The position numbers and the translations under genes were made by a program. Positions 38,759 to 48,085 of a stretch of 64,000 nt of DNA are shown here, in pieces. The stretch comes from Peptoniphilus rachelemmaiella. Its GTDB lineage: Bacteria > Bacillota > Clostridia > Tissierellales > Peptoniphilaceae. The DNA lies in NCBI RefSeq assembly GCF_943169845.1, contig NZ_CALPBW010000004.1:1-64000 (forward strand). Reading direction: 5' to 3'. The notes under the pieces are model-generated. The model worked only from the letters and a program-made list of their open reading frames with translations. It was not told the DNA's origin and did no database searches. The stretch's first letter is position 1, and each line of letters opens with the position of its first letter.

Positions 38759-40198
38759 GTGATAAAAGGTTTAACCGGCGATTCACCGGTTTTAAACTTT
38801 TTTGCTGAGATTACGGACATACCCCGTTGCAGCAAAGAAGAAGAAAAAATCAGCAATTACCTGGTCCAATGGGCAAAAGCGCGCGAGCTTGAAGTCATTC
38901 AGGACGAATGGAAAAATATCGTTATTAAAAAGCCTGCATCGAAAGGCTACGAAAATGAGCCCACCGTGATTTTGCAGGGCCATATGGATATGGTTTGCGA
39001 GGCGGTGAAAGGCTACGAACACGACTTTTCAAAGGATCCCATCGAAGCCGTCGTGGAAGGCGATCGCATCATCGCGAAAAACACCACCCTCGGCGCCGAC
39101 GACGGCATCGCCGTGGCCATGATGCTTGCCATTTTAGACGGCGACTACGAGCACCCGGCGTTGGAATGCTTGGTCACCGTCGAGGAAGAAACCTCCATGG
39201 CGGGCGCCCATACCATCGACGGCAAGTATTTCGAAGGCCGCACATTAATTAATATCGACTCGGAAGATGAAGGCATTATTACCGTGGGCTGTGCCGGCGG
39301 CATGGTGTCCAACATTATCTTCAAAAAAGAATTTAAGTCCCCCGAAAAGGATGCATTCCTCGCCATTGATCTCGGCGGTTTCCGCGGCGGTCACTCCGGC
39401 TCCGACATCGACGACGAAAGAGGCAACCCCATTCTCTTGTTGGCGCGGATCTTAAGAGAAGTCTCCTATCAATATGATTTCGAGTTGGCGGATTTCTCCG
39501 GCGGTTCGAAACCCAATGCCATTCCCAGAGATGCGGAAGCCATTATCGGTGTCGACGCCAAAGATGTTGAAGGCATCAAGGCGGCATTGAATGCATCAGC
39601 CGACACGATCTTCAAAGAATTTGTCGCCACGGATCCCAATGGCGTACTCAAGATTGAAGGCGCATCCGCCGACAAAGTCCTGGCACCGAAGGTGGCCGAC
39701 GGCATCATTAATTACCTGCTTGTCGCGCCCAACGGCGTCAACACCTTCAGCAAAAAAATTGAAGGTTTGGTGGAATCCTCCACCAACATCGGCGTAGCGG
39801 CCAGTGACGATGAAAAATTCGTCTTTACCATGCAAATCCGAAGCGATGTGGAAAGCAAGATTCATGAAATCGCCTTGAAAAACCGCATTGCCGGCGAATT
39901 GGGCGGCGGCACATTCGAAGAACTTTCCGCCTACGCGCCTTGGGAATACGCGGAAGAATCCCCCTTGCGGGATAAGGCCGTGAAATTATGGAAAGACATG
40001 ACAGGCAACGACGCCACGGTGGAAATGATCCACGCCGGTTTGGAATGCGGCATTTTGCAAGATTCCATCGGTAAAATGGACATGATTTCCATTGGTCCCG
40101 ACATGGAGGGCGTTCACGCCCCCGGCGAAAATCTATCCATCGCCTCCACCAATCGGGTCTTCGATTACCTTCTTGAACTGTTAAAGATGAAAGGATAA
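38759..40198 (+). CDS. pepD: Aminoacyl-histidine dipeptidase (M20 family, PepD-like)
   Basis: 479 residues from a GTG at 38759 with GAGGTGAT upstream. It is a two-metal M20C peptidase: LQGHMDMVCE and NTTLGADDGIAVAM carry the first ligands, VEEETSMAGA the catalytic glutamate, NIDSEDEG a further ligand, and GPDMEGVHAPGE the last histidine. The lid/dimerisation domain occupies about 200-390. It cleaves Xaa-His and other dipeptides in the cytosol. Length is normal. A weak -10-like TATAAA at 38739-38744 may give it a promoter of its own. Confidence 0.93.
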   Translation: MIKGLTGDSPVLNFFAEITDIPRCSKEEEKISNYLVQWAKARELEVIQDEWKNIVIKKPASKGYENEPTVILQGHMDMVCEAVKGYEHDFSKDPIEAVVEGDRIIAKNTTLGADDGIAVAMMLAILDGDYEHPALECLVTVEEETSMAGAHTIDGKYFEGRTLINIDSEDEGIITVGCAGGMVSNIIFKKEFKSPEKDAFLAIDLGGFRGGHSGSDIDDERGNPILLLARILREVSYQYDFELADFSGGSKPNAIPRDAEAIIGVDAKDVEGIKAALNASADTIFKEFVATDPNGVLKIEGASADKVLAPKVADGIINYLLVAPNGVNTFSKKIEGLVESSTNIGVAASDDEKFVFTMQIRSDVESKIHEIALKNRIAGELGGGTFEELSAYAPWEYAEESPLRDKAVKLWKDMTGNDATVEMIHAGLECGILQDSIGKMDMISIGPDMEGVHAPGENLSIASTNRVFDYLLELLKMKG

Positions 40199-40200
40199 AT

Positions 40201-40509
40201 ATGAGCCACGAACACGATCACGATCACGAACATGAACACGAGGAAATGGACGTCATTACGTTGACCCTCGATGACGACAGCGAATTGGACTGTGCCGTTA
40301 TCGGCATTTTCCCCTACGAGGAAAAAGACTACATCGCTTTATTGCCCCTGAAGGGCGATGAAGTGGACGAAGACGCCTCCGTTCTGATTTATGAATACGC
40401 CGAATTGGAAGACGGTGAATTGGAACTGATCTTCATCGAAGATGAAGACTATTTCAACCACGTCGCCGATGAATTCGAACGTCTTTACGCAGAAGACGAG
40501 GAAGACTAA
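40201..40509 (+). CDS. DUF1292 family protein with a His-rich N-terminus
   Basis: 102 residues, very acidic. The DUF1292 core spans about 16-95, with DDDSELDCAVIGIF and YIALLPL. The first 16 residues alternate His with Glu/Asp (HEHDHDHEHEHEE) and carry seven histidines, a likely divalent-metal-binding tail. The function of the family (B. subtilis YrzB) is unknown. It starts two bases after pepD, and its stop overlaps the Shine-Dalgarno of the next gene. Confidence 0.88.
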   Translation: MSHEHDHDHEHEHEEMDVITLTLDDDSELDCAVIGIFPYEEKDYIALLPLKGDEVDEDASVLIYEYAELEDGELELIFIEDEDYFNHVADEFERLYAEDEED

Positions 40510-40519
40510 GGAGTTTACC

Positions 40520-41431
40520 ATTACGGAAACACGACCCTATCGAAGTTTCAGCGATTACGCAAAAGACACCTTCGGCATGAAAGTGTACAAGGTGCCCATC
40601 CATCTTAAAGGCAGCTGTCCAAATCGAGACGGCACCGCCGGGGTGGGCGGCTGCATTTTTTGCGGCGAAGAAGGGGGAAGCTTCGAATGGATACAAGGTA
40701 GCGTACGGGAACAATTTCAAAAAAACAAAGCGCGCATGAAAGCCCGCTACAAGGCCCAAGGCTTTATCCCGTATTTTCAAAATTTTACAGGCACCTACCT
40801 TCCCCTGGCGCAATTTAAAGAAAATTTAGAGGCGGTGGCGGAAGAAGACATCGTCGGCGTCTCCATCTCTACGCGGCCCGACTGTGTGGACGATGCGTAT
40901 TTGTCGGCGGCGAAGGAAATTTTTCCGGGCAAGGCGATCACTTTTGAATTGGGCCTGCAATCGGCCAACGAAAAGACATTGAAAGTGATTAATCGCGGCC
41001 ACGGCACCCGCGAATTTATTGATGCAGCGCATCGAATCAAGGGCAAGGGCCTGAGGCTTACGGTTCACATGATTTTGGATCTGCCTTGGGACAGCCGAGA
41101 GGATGTGCTTCGAGGTGCCGAACTTTTGGCCCGCGTTGGCGCCGATGAAGTGAAGATTCACAATCTTTACGTGGCGAAGCACACCAAGCTCGCCGATATG
41201 TATGAGGCCGGCACCTTCGTGCCCCTTCCCATGGAAGAATTTATGGAGCGGGTCATCTTATTTCTGGAACATCTGCCGCCTGAGACGGTGATTGGCCGCC
41301 TCTTGGGACGTGCCCCGGAAGAGGATGTCTTGTTCGCTAATTGGAACAGAAGCTGGTACTACATTCGCGACGAAATCGTGCGGCGAATGATTGAGGAAAA
41401 CCGACCGCAAGGTCATTTATATAGGAAATAG
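40520..41431 (+). CDS. TIGR01212-type radical SAM protein (YtqA-like), probable ATT start
   Basis: About 303 residues. The N-terminal motif CPNRDGTAGVGGCIFC supplies the three cluster cysteines, and a SAM-binding VGVSISTRPDC and a TIM-barrel core follow. The exact reaction of the family is unsettled. Homologues begin a few residues before the YRSFSDYAKDTFG segment. The only codon at the right place is ATT at 40520, six bases after AAGGAG. In-frame ATGs at 40442 and 40469 lie inside DUF1292 with no ribosome site. I therefore favour ATT as initiator. Confidence 0.85.
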   Translation: MTETRPYRSFSDYAKDTFGMKVYKVPIHLKGSCPNRDGTAGVGGCIFCGEEGGSFEWIQGSVREQFQKNKARMKARYKAQGFIPYFQNFTGTYLPLAQFKENLEAVAEEDIVGVSISTRPDCVDDAYLSAAKEIFPGKAITFELGLQSANEKTLKVINRGHGTREFIDAAHRIKGKGLRLTVHMILDLPWDSREDVLRGAELLARVGADEVKIHNLYVAKHTKLADMYEAGTFVPLPMEEFMERVILFLEHLPPETVIGRLLGRAPEEDVLFANWNRSWYYIRDEIVRRMIEENRPQGHLYRK

Positions 41432-41447
41432 AGAAAGGATGATGACA

Positions 41448-41873
41448 ATGATTCGTTATATCTTAGGAGCAAAAGGCGCAGGCAAAACGAAATGGTTAAT
41501 CGATCATGCCAATGAAGACCACGAAGGCGGCAACGGCAATATCGCATTTGTCGAAGTTGACGACGATCACATTTTCAGCTTGGACTACAATGTACGTTTA
41601 ATCAATGCCACGGAATACAATCTCACCAATTTAGATGAATTCTACGGCTTCTTAAGCGGCATGTTCGCCATGGACTACGACTTGGAAAAAGTGTATGTCG
41701 ACGGCATGTACAAGGTCATGGATCTTTCCATTGACGACTTAAAAGATTTGGCCGATCGCCTGGAATCTTTAGGCATGGAAAATCGTCAAATTTACATTAA
41801 TGTAAACTACGTGGAAGCAGACTTCCCGGAAGAATTAAAACAATACGCACAAGAAGTTTCTTTGGAAGGCTAA
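41448..41873 (+). CDS. Small P-loop protein of unknown function
   Basis: 141 residues from the ATG at 41448, eight bases after AAAGGA; ATGs at 41439 and 41442 are too close to the site. A Walker A GAKGAGKT is at residues 7-14 and a hydrophobic strand ending in an acidic residue (KVYVDGM) could be Walker B. The rest is acidic and helical. Similar short clostridial P-loop proteins are often labelled PilT-like, without evidence for motility. Function is not known. Confidence 0.75.
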   Translation: MIRYILGAKGAGKTKWLIDHANEDHEGGNGNIAFVEVDDDHIFSLDYNVRLINATEYNLTNLDEFYGFLSGMFAMDYDLEKVYVDGMYKVMDLSIDDLKDLADRLESLGMENRQIYINVNYVEADFPEELKQYAQEVSLEG

Positions 41874-41892
41874 TAACTGACAGGGGATTGGA

Positions 41893-41982
41893 ATGAAATC
41901 GAACAAGACATTTATTCGAATCGTGGCCGTGATCTTATGCTTAGCAATGGTGTTGCCGGTACTGATCAATGCATTCTTATGA
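41893..41982 (+). CDS. 29-residue single-span membrane miniprotein
   Basis: ATG at 41893 to TGA at 41980-41982, encoding 29 residues. Residues 1-9 are basic (MKSNKTFIR) and 10-29 form one hydrophobic helix ([20 protein letters not shown]). AGGGGA (41882-41887) is correctly placed. The shape, a short basic head and one helix, recalls Listeria Prli42-type and DUF4044-like miniproteins, but identity cannot be shown from so short a sequence. It overlaps the next gene's start by 14 bases, which suggests coupling. Confidence 0.6.
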   Translation: MKSNKTFIRIVAVILCLAMVLPVLINAFL

Positions 41983-42547
41983 TGACGACCCGATAACCAT
42001 GGAGCCGATTTGCGACAAATGGTTTGAGCACTTCATGGAAAGGCGAAGCGCCTTGATTCGCGCCTATGAGCGGGGCGACTTAAACAAAAAGGAATTTTTG
42101 CAGACGAATTTAAAGGATATGCACAACAGCAATGTGCGCCCCTTTTTTCTCATCGATCGATTGGAAAAAGGGATCTTTAATTACCAATACTACAACGCTC
42201 TGGCCAAAAGCTATCGCATGGAAGCCAGGCGTGTGAAGCGGATGCAAAAAGGCAATCGAGCCTATTGCCGCTCCCTTTCTATGGCTGAAAAGTATTACGG
42301 AAAAAAAGACGACACGATCTTGGAGATCCTTGATTTTGTCGATTATAAAAATATCTACGGTTACTTCGTCCATTGCAACGGCAAGAAATTGCAAGGCCGT
42401 CTCTTTGAGATTGTCTTTATCGAGTATCCGGAGTATATTTTGCATTCCACCTCTGAACGGGTATATCAAGCCTTGGTCGATCACGGTGTCTTTATGGAAG
42501 AAAAAAAGCGTTCCAAAATCGACACCTACATTAACGACAGGTATTAA
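41969..42547 (+). CDS. Hypothetical protein, DUF6648-like
   Basis: 192 residues from the ATG at 41969; an alternative ATG lies at 41999. It is basic, helical and soluble. It has [35 protein letters not shown] and a C-terminal [14 protein letters not shown], a pattern I associate with the clostridial DUF6648 family, whose role is unknown. No ribosome site stands before either ATG, so translation is probably coupled to the miniprotein gene that overlaps it. It lies directly before glyA. Confidence 0.7.
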   Translation: MHSYDDDPITMEPICDKWFEHFMERRSALIRAYERGDLNKKEFLQTNLKDMHNSNVRPFFLIDRLEKGIFNYQYYNALAKSYRMEARRVKRMQKGNRAYCRSLSMAEKYYGKKDDTILEILDFVDYKNIYGYFVHCNGKKLQGRLFEIVFIEYPEYILHSTSERVYQALVDHGVFMEEKKRSKIDTYINDRY

Positions 42548-42567
42548 AACTGAGAAAGGGGCAAAGA

Positions 42568-43800
42568 TTGGATTACAAGCATTTAAAACAGACGGATCCC
42601 GCGATTTATGCGCTGGTACAAAAAGAAACCGAGCGACAACGGAGCCACATCGAGCTTATCGCTTCGGAAAACTTTGTCTCTCGCGCCGTTATGGAAGCCA
42701 TGGGATCGCCCCTCACCAATAAATACGCAGAAGGTCTGCCCGGCGCCCGCTATTACGGCGGCTGCGAAGTGGTAGACGAAGTGGAACAATTGGCCATCGA
42801 TCGCTTTAAAGCCCTTTACGGCGCCGATCACGCCAATGTTCAGCCCCACAGCGGTGCCAATGCCAATATGGCCGTGTACTTGGGCTTGTTAAAGCCGGGC
42901 GATCGGATTCTGGGCATGAATTTAAGTCAGGGCGGCCACTTGTCTCACGGCAGCCCGGTGAATATTTCGGGAAAATACTTCGACATCGTGGACTACGGCG
43001 TCGATGAAAAGACGGGTCGAATCGATTACGAAGCCTTCGAAGCGGCGGTTAAGAAATACAAACCGAAGCTGGTCATCGGCGGCGCATCGGCCTATCCGAG
43101 AAAAATCGATTTTAAGCGCATGAGTGATGTGGTGAAGGCGAGCGGTGCCTACTTTATGGTAGACATGGCCCACATCGCCGGCCTTGTGGCCACGGGCTAT
43201 CACGAAAACCCCGTGCCCTATGCCGATGTGGTGACTACCACCACCCATAAGACCCTGCGGGGGCCCAGAGGCGGCGCCATTCTCTGCACGGAAGCATTGC
43301 ACAAAACCATTGACAAGGCCGTGTTCCCCGGACTGCAAGGCGGCCCCTTGGAACACGTCATTGCGGCAAAGGCCGTGTCCTTCTACGAAGCGGCCCAACC
43401 GGATTTCAAAGTGTACTGCAAACAAATCATCGACAATGCCAAGGCCATGGAAAGAGTGTTCTTGGATCAAGGCGTGGATTTGGTCTCCGGCGGTACGGAC
43501 AATCACCTACTGCTCTTAGATCTTCGTTCCCTGAAGATGACGGGTAAAGAGGCGGAAAAACTGTTAAACGACAGCGGCCTCGCCGTCAACAAAAACATGA
43601 TCCCCTACGATCCCGAAACGCCCATGGTGACCAGCGGCATTCGCATCGGCACCCCGGCCATGACCACCTTAGGTGCGAAAGAAGAAGACGCAGCCTATGT
43701 GGCACAAATCATGGTGGATCTTTTGAAAAAAGACATTGCGGAAGACGAAGCAAAAGACCGCGTGCGGATTTTTTGCGAAAAATTTCCTCTGTACAAATAA
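42568..43800 (+). CDS. glyA: Serine hydroxymethyltransferase
   Basis: 410 residues from a TTG at 42568, behind GAAAGGGG. It is a PLP fold-type I enzyme that converts serine to glycine and charges tetrahydrofolate with a one-carbon unit. Visible features are [37 protein letters not shown], the PLP lysine in [14 protein letters not shown], and FPGLQGGP. Length is normal. A terminator follows, so this gene closes the pepD-to-glyA cluster. Confidence 0.95.
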   Translation: MDYKHLKQTDPAIYALVQKETERQRSHIELIASENFVSRAVMEAMGSPLTNKYAEGLPGARYYGGCEVVDEVEQLAIDRFKALYGADHANVQPHSGANANMAVYLGLLKPGDRILGMNLSQGGHLSHGSPVNISGKYFDIVDYGVDEKTGRIDYEAFEAAVKKYKPKLVIGGASAYPRKIDFKRMSDVVKASGAYFMVDMAHIAGLVATGYHENPVPYADVVTTTTHKTLRGPRGGAILCTEALHKTIDKAVFPGLQGGPLEHVIAAKAVSFYEAAQPDFKVYCKQIIDNAKAMERVFLDQGVDLVSGGTDNHLLLLDLRSLKMTGKEAEKLLNDSGLAVNKNMIPYDPETPMVTSGIRIGTPAMTTLGAKEEDAAYVAQIMVDLLKKDIAEDEAKDRVRIFCEKFPLYK

Positions 43801-43806
43801 AGCGGG

Positions 43807-43830
43807 AAGGACTCGAAAGAGTCCTTTTCT
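43807..43830 (+). terminator. Terminator of glyA
   Basis: AAGGACTC (43807-43814) and GAGTCCTT (43819-43826) pair around a GAAA tetraloop, followed by TTCT. The short T tract makes it of moderate strength. Confidence 0.8.
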
Positions 43831-43851
43831 ATTACGGCAACAGGAGGCGCC

Positions 43852-45195
43852 ATGAACCCTTATGAAATCGACATCGTTCATAAAGCATTAAATACCATTC
43901 GCTCTGTCGATCCCGGGTCCATCGGCGAAGAGCTGGAAATCGAAGCCGGCGACCGCCTCATCGCCATTAACGATAACGAGGTGCGGGATGTGATCGACTA
44001 CCGCTACGAATCGGCCAACGAATACATTACCCTCACCATCGAAAAGAAAGACGGCGAGCTGATCCTCTACGACATTGAAAAAGATGTGGAGGAGCCCATC
44101 GGCCTGAATTTCGTCACCCCGCTTTTGGACACCCAAAAGACCTGTTCCAATCGTTGCCTCTTTTGCTTTATCGATCAAATGCCGCCGAATATGCGCGACA
44201 GCTTATACATTAAAGACGACGATTCACGCCTTTCTTTTCTTCAGGGCAATTACATTACCCTGACCAATATAAAAAAAGAAGATTTCGACCGCATGATCGC
44301 CTACGGCCTAAGCCCCATTAATGTGTCGGTGCACACCACCAATCCCGCCCTAAGGGTGGAGTTGTTAAAAAATCCCTCGGCGGGCAAGATCATGGAGGAC
44401 ATGAAACGTTTGGCCCATGCGGGCATCGTCATGAACGCGCAGATCGTGTTGCTTCCCGGCGTAAACGACGGGGAGGAGTTGAAGCGCACCCTTCGGGACT
44501 TGGCCTCGCTCATGCCCCAAGTGGCCTCCGTGGCCATGGTGCCTGTGGGACTGTCAAAGTATCGCGACCATTTGCCGAAGCTTTCTCCTTACACGAAAGA
44601 AGAGGCGAAAGATGTCATCGCCATCGCCGAGGCCTTCGGAAAAGATATGCGTAAAAAATGCGGCCGCCACTGGGTCTACGCATCCGATGAATTTTACCTT
44701 ATCGCGGAAAAAGATCTTCCCGAGGCGGATTTTTACGACGGCTACCCGCAGTACGAAAACGGCGTGGGCCTTATGCGCTCCTTCTACGAAGAATTTAAGG
44801 AGGCGCTGGATCGGGCGGAAGGGCAATACCGCTCGAAAATCACCTTAGCTACGGGAGAATATGCGGCGCCTCTCTTTGAGGCCTTGGCCGCCATGATTCA
44901 CGAAAAATTCCCCGGCATTCAATGCGACGTGGTTACGATCAAAAACGACTTTTTCGGCGAGACGGTGAAAGTGGCGGGGCTCTTGACGGCGGAGGATGTG
45001 GTCCGTCAATTGAAAGGTAAAATCCACGATGCTATAATGTTACCAATGTCAATGTTTCGAAGCGATCACGCCATTACATTGGACGATGTCACGGTGGATG
45101 CTTTGGAAGAGATATTAGGCGCGAAGATTATTACCGTAAGCAACAATGGTGCGGAATTTTTAGAAAAATGTTTGGAGGTGCGTCCTGTTGAATAG
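43852..45195 (+). CDS. DUF512 radical SAM protein with N-terminal PDZ-like domain
   Basis: 447 residues. About 1-75 is PDZ-like (EIEAGDRLIAINDNEVRD). A radical-SAM-type cluster motif, CSNRCLFCFIDQMPPN, follows at about 101-116, then a barrel with LQGNYITLTN. The DUF512 region begins near residue 240 and continues to the end (DEFYLIAEKDLPEADFY; LATGEYAAPLFEAL). The role is unknown; it is often encoded beside der, as here, and that suggests a link to ribosome or RNA metabolism by position only. AGGAGG precedes the ATG, and the stop overlaps the der start. Confidence 0.88.
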   Translation: MNPYEIDIVHKALNTIRSVDPGSIGEELEIEAGDRLIAINDNEVRDVIDYRYESANEYITLTIEKKDGELILYDIEKDVEEPIGLNFVTPLLDTQKTCSNRCLFCFIDQMPPNMRDSLYIKDDDSRLSFLQGNYITLTNIKKEDFDRMIAYGLSPINVSVHTTNPALRVELLKNPSAGKIMEDMKRLAHAGIVMNAQIVLLPGVNDGEELKRTLRDLASLMPQVASVAMVPVGLSKYRDHLPKLSPYTKEEAKDVIAIAEAFGKDMRKKCGRHWVYASDEFYLIAEKDLPEADFYDGYPQYENGVGLMRSFYEEFKEALDRAEGQYRSKITLATGEYAAPLFEALAAMIHEKFPGIQCDVVTIKNDFFGETVKVAGLLTAEDVVRQLKGKIHDAIMLPMSMFRSDHAITLDDVTVDALEEILGAKIITVSNNGAEFLEKCLEVRPVE

Positions 45196-46495
45196 ACCGG
45201 TCGTCTGTATATTAGGTCGCCCCAATGTGGGGAAGAGTACCTTATTTAATGTGCTGACGCGCTCGAAAATATCCATTACCGAGGATACACCGGGCGTGAC
45301 GCGAGACAGAATCTATGCCAAGGCCACTTGGCTCGATCATGAATTTACTTTAATCGATACGGGCGGGTTGGATCCCTCCAGCAACGAAGCCTTTATGCCT
45401 GAAATCATGGCCCAGGCGGAAGTGGCCGTTGAAAATGCAGAGATCATTTTATTTGTCGTCGACGGCAAAGAAGGCCTGACCACCGTGGACCGCGAGGTGG
45501 CATCTTATATTCGAAGAAGCGGCAAGGAAGCCCTTCTCGTCGTCAATAAAATGGATGCCAAGGAATCGGAAGACCATCGCTACGATTTCTACGAATTGGG
45601 CTTAGGCGAGCCCTATTCCATTAGCGCCGAGCAATCCCGCGGCATCGGCGATTTGCTGGATGCCACGGTGGCGTCCTTTCCCAAAGTGGAGGAGGATGAC
45701 TTCCGCGACGAAATCAAAGTGGCCTTTATCGGAAAACCCAATGCGGGGAAATCCTCTTTGGTCAACCGAATTTTAGGGGAAGAGCGCTCCATCGTCACCA
45801 ATATTCCCGGCACGACGCGGGATTCCATCCACTCCTTCTTCGAATACGAAGATACGGACTATGTGCTTATTGACACGGCGGGCCTTCGAAAGCGGAAAAA
45901 AATCAACGAAAAAGTGGAACGCTACTCCGTGGTGCGTACTTTAAGAAGCATCGAGTTGGCCGATGTGTGCGTGCTTTTAATCGACGCCACGGAAGGGATC
46001 AGCGAACAGGATTCGAAGATCGCAGGCTATGCCCACGACAACAACAAGGCCATGATTATCGCCGTAAACAAGTGGGATGCCATCGAAAAAGAAACCCGCA
46101 CCATGAAGCAATACGAAGAAGCCATTCGCATGGAGCTGCCCTTTTTAAACTACGCACCCATGATTTTCATCTCGGCACTTACAGGTTCTCGCGTGGAAAA
46201 ATTATTGAACATGATCCACGTGGTCAACAACAATTACTCCCTCAGGATTCAAACCGGGGTCTTAAACGACATTATGAACCGAGCGGTCTTAATGAATCAG
46301 CCGCCTTCGGACAAGGGCAAGCGCGGGAAGCTTTACTATGCGAGCCAAGTCTCGGCCAGACCGCCGAAAATCGTCCTCTCCGTCAATGACAAGGAGCTTT
46401 TCCACTTCACCTATTTGCGTTATTTGGAAAATCAAATTCGCGCGGCCTATCGCTTCGACGGCGTGCCCATTATTTTGGAGCTGAGGAATCGATGA
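45188..46495 (+). CDS. der: Ribosome-assembly GTPase Der (EngA)
   Basis: 435 residues from a TTG at 45188, with GGAGGTG about eight bases upstream. Two GTPase domains in tandem: GRPNVGKST with DTGG and NKMD, and GKPNAGKSS with DTAG and NKWD, then a C-terminal KH-like domain (HFTYLRYLENQIRAAYRF). Der is essential for 50S subunit maturation. The stop overlaps plsY (ATGA). Confidence 0.96.
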   Translation: MNRPVVCILGRPNVGKSTLFNVLTRSKISITEDTPGVTRDRIYAKATWLDHEFTLIDTGGLDPSSNEAFMPEIMAQAEVAVENAEIILFVVDGKEGLTTVDREVASYIRRSGKEALLVVNKMDAKESEDHRYDFYELGLGEPYSISAEQSRGIGDLLDATVASFPKVEEDDFRDEIKVAFIGKPNAGKSSLVNRILGEERSIVTNIPGTTRDSIHSFFEYEDTDYVLIDTAGLRKRKKINEKVERYSVVRTLRSIELADVCVLLIDATEGISEQDSKIAGYAHDNNKAMIIAVNKWDAIEKETRTMKQYEEAIRMELPFLNYAPMIFISALTGSRVEKLLNMIHVVNNNYSLRIQTGVLNDIMNRAVLMNQPPSDKGKRGKLYYASQVSARPPKIVLSVNDKELFHFTYLRYLENQIRAAYRFDGVPIILELRNR

Positions 46496-47076
46496 ATACA
46501 TTTCTCGTGCTGATGGCCTGTTATATCGTAGGCTCCGTCTCCGGCGCCTATTTCCTGAGCCGCCTCTTTTTCCACAAAGACATTCGCGACGAGGGCAGCG
46601 GCAACGCCGGCACCACCAATGCCGTGCGCGTCATGGGAAAGAAACTGGGCTATACTACCTTTGCCATCGACGTATTAAAAGGCGTGGTGGCCATGGCCTT
46701 TCTCGCGCCCATGTTGGACGAATCCATTCGGCTCTTCGCCGCCCTCTTCGTCGTTTTGGGCCACGACTTTCCCTTTTACTTAGGTTTTCGCGGCGGCAAA
46801 GGCATCGCCACATCCTTCGGTTCGTGGACGACCCTTGAGCCCCTATCGGGAGGCGTAGCGGCCATAGCCGGCGTCATCGCAGCGAAGATCACGAAATACG
46901 TCAGCGTCGGATCATTGACCTTTCTTACCATTAGTTGCGGGGCCATGCTCGTCAAATACGGAGGCGTCGGCTACAATCGCTGGGCGATCCTCGCCGTGTG
47001 GCTCTTGGGGTTTATTCGTCATAAAGACAATTTGATTCGCTTGAAAGAAGGCAGAGAAAACAGAATCGGAGGTTGA
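46492..47076 (+). CDS. plsY: Glycerol-3-phosphate acyltransferase PlsY
   Basis: 194 residues with about five membrane helices. PlsY transfers the acyl group of acyl-phosphate to glycerol-3-phosphate, making lysophosphatidate at the membrane. The three family motifs are visible: GSVSGAY, RDEGSGNAGTTNAVRV (with the catalytic Ser/Asn region) and FRGGKGIATSFG. It is followed four bases later by gpsA, which makes its substrate. The der-plsY-gpsA order is widespread in Bacillota. Confidence 0.95.
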   Translation: MNTFLVLMACYIVGSVSGAYFLSRLFFHKDIRDEGSGNAGTTNAVRVMGKKLGYTTFAIDVLKGVVAMAFLAPMLDESIRLFAALFVVLGHDFPFYLGFRGGKGIATSFGSWTTLEPLSGGVAAIAGVIAAKITKYVSVGSLTFLTISCGAMLVKYGGVGYNRWAILAVWLLGFIRHKDNLIRLKEGRENRIGG

Positions 47077-47080
47077 TTCG

Positions 47081-48085
47081 GTGAAGATCGGAATATTAGG
47101 TTGTGGCAGTTGGGGAAGTGCCATTGCCAATCTCTTGGCCCGCATCGGCCACGAGGTGCACATGTACACCCGCAATGAAAAGCAGTATGCGCGGATTCAA
47201 TCGGTGGGAGACAATCCCGGTTACTTGGAGGACTTTGCCTTTGATCCGACGATTCAGGTGCACCTGTCTGTAAAGGAGGCCATTGAAGGGGCAGACGGCA
47301 TCGTCTTGGCCGTGCCCACCGGTGCTGTGCGCACCACCATGGAAGCCGTGGCCCGCGAGGGATCGAAGGCCCCCGTCATCAATCTCGCCAAAGGGCTGGA
47401 GCAAGGAAGCCATTTGCGCCTTTCTCAAGTGGCCAAAGAGATCCTGCCCGATTCGCCCTACATCGTCTTATCCGGCCCCTCCCATGCGGAAGAAGTGGCG
47501 AAGCTTATGCCGACTACGGTGCTGGTGTGTGCCGAAGACGAAAAAGATGCCCTTTGGGCGCAAGATTTATTTACTTACGACAGCTTCCGAGTCTACGTAC
47601 AAGATGATATGATCGGCGTGGAAATCGGCGGCGCGTTAAAAAATATTATCGCCCTCGGCGCCGGTCTATCCGACGGCCTGGGCTATGGCGACAATGCCAA
47701 AGCCGCCTTAATGACCCGAGGCTTAACTGAAATTCAGCGCCTGGGCATCGCCCTCGGCGCAAAGCCAATTACCTTCCAAGGCCTTTCCGGCATCGGCGAT
47801 TTAATCGTCACCTGCACCAGTGTGCACAGCCGCAACTGGCGCTTCGGCAACCTCATCGGCAAGGGCAAGGCGGCGGATGCTGCCATCGAGGAAGTAGGCA
47901 TGGTGGTGGAAGGGTATAAGACCACCAAGGCCTGCTACGAGCTGTCTCGGGAGCTTGGCATCGAAATGCCCATTACAGAAAAGCTCTACGATGTCTTGTA
48001 CCGCGAGGCCGATCCGAGACAGGCCGTGTTGGATCTGATGCAGCGGCCCAATAAACACGAAAACGAGAAAATATTTTTATTATGA
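47081..48085 (+). CDS. gpsA: NAD(P)-dependent glycerol-3-phosphate dehydrogenase
   Basis: 334 residues from a GTG at 47081, with CGGAGG upstream. The nucleotide motif GILGCGSWGSAIANLLA is at the N-terminus. The catalytic lysine lies in GVEIGGALKNIIALGAG, and GLSGIGDLIVTCTS and the SRNWRFG loop are typical. It reduces dihydroxyacetone phosphate to sn-glycerol-3-phosphate for phospholipid synthesis and supplies plsY. The stop overlaps the next start (ATGA). Confidence 0.96.
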   Translation: MKIGILGCGSWGSAIANLLARIGHEVHMYTRNEKQYARIQSVGDNPGYLEDFAFDPTIQVHLSVKEAIEGADGIVLAVPTGAVRTTMEAVAREGSKAPVINLAKGLEQGSHLRLSQVAKEILPDSPYIVLSGPSHAEEVAKLMPTTVLVCAEDEKDALWAQDLFTYDSFRVYVQDDMIGVEIGGALKNIIALGAGLSDGLGYGDNAKAALMTRGLTEIQRLGIALGAKPITFQGLSGIGDLIVTCTSVHSRNWRFGNLIGKGKAADAAIEEVGMVVEGYKTTKACYELSRELGIEMPITEKLYDVLYREADPRQAVLDLMQRPNKHENEKIFLL

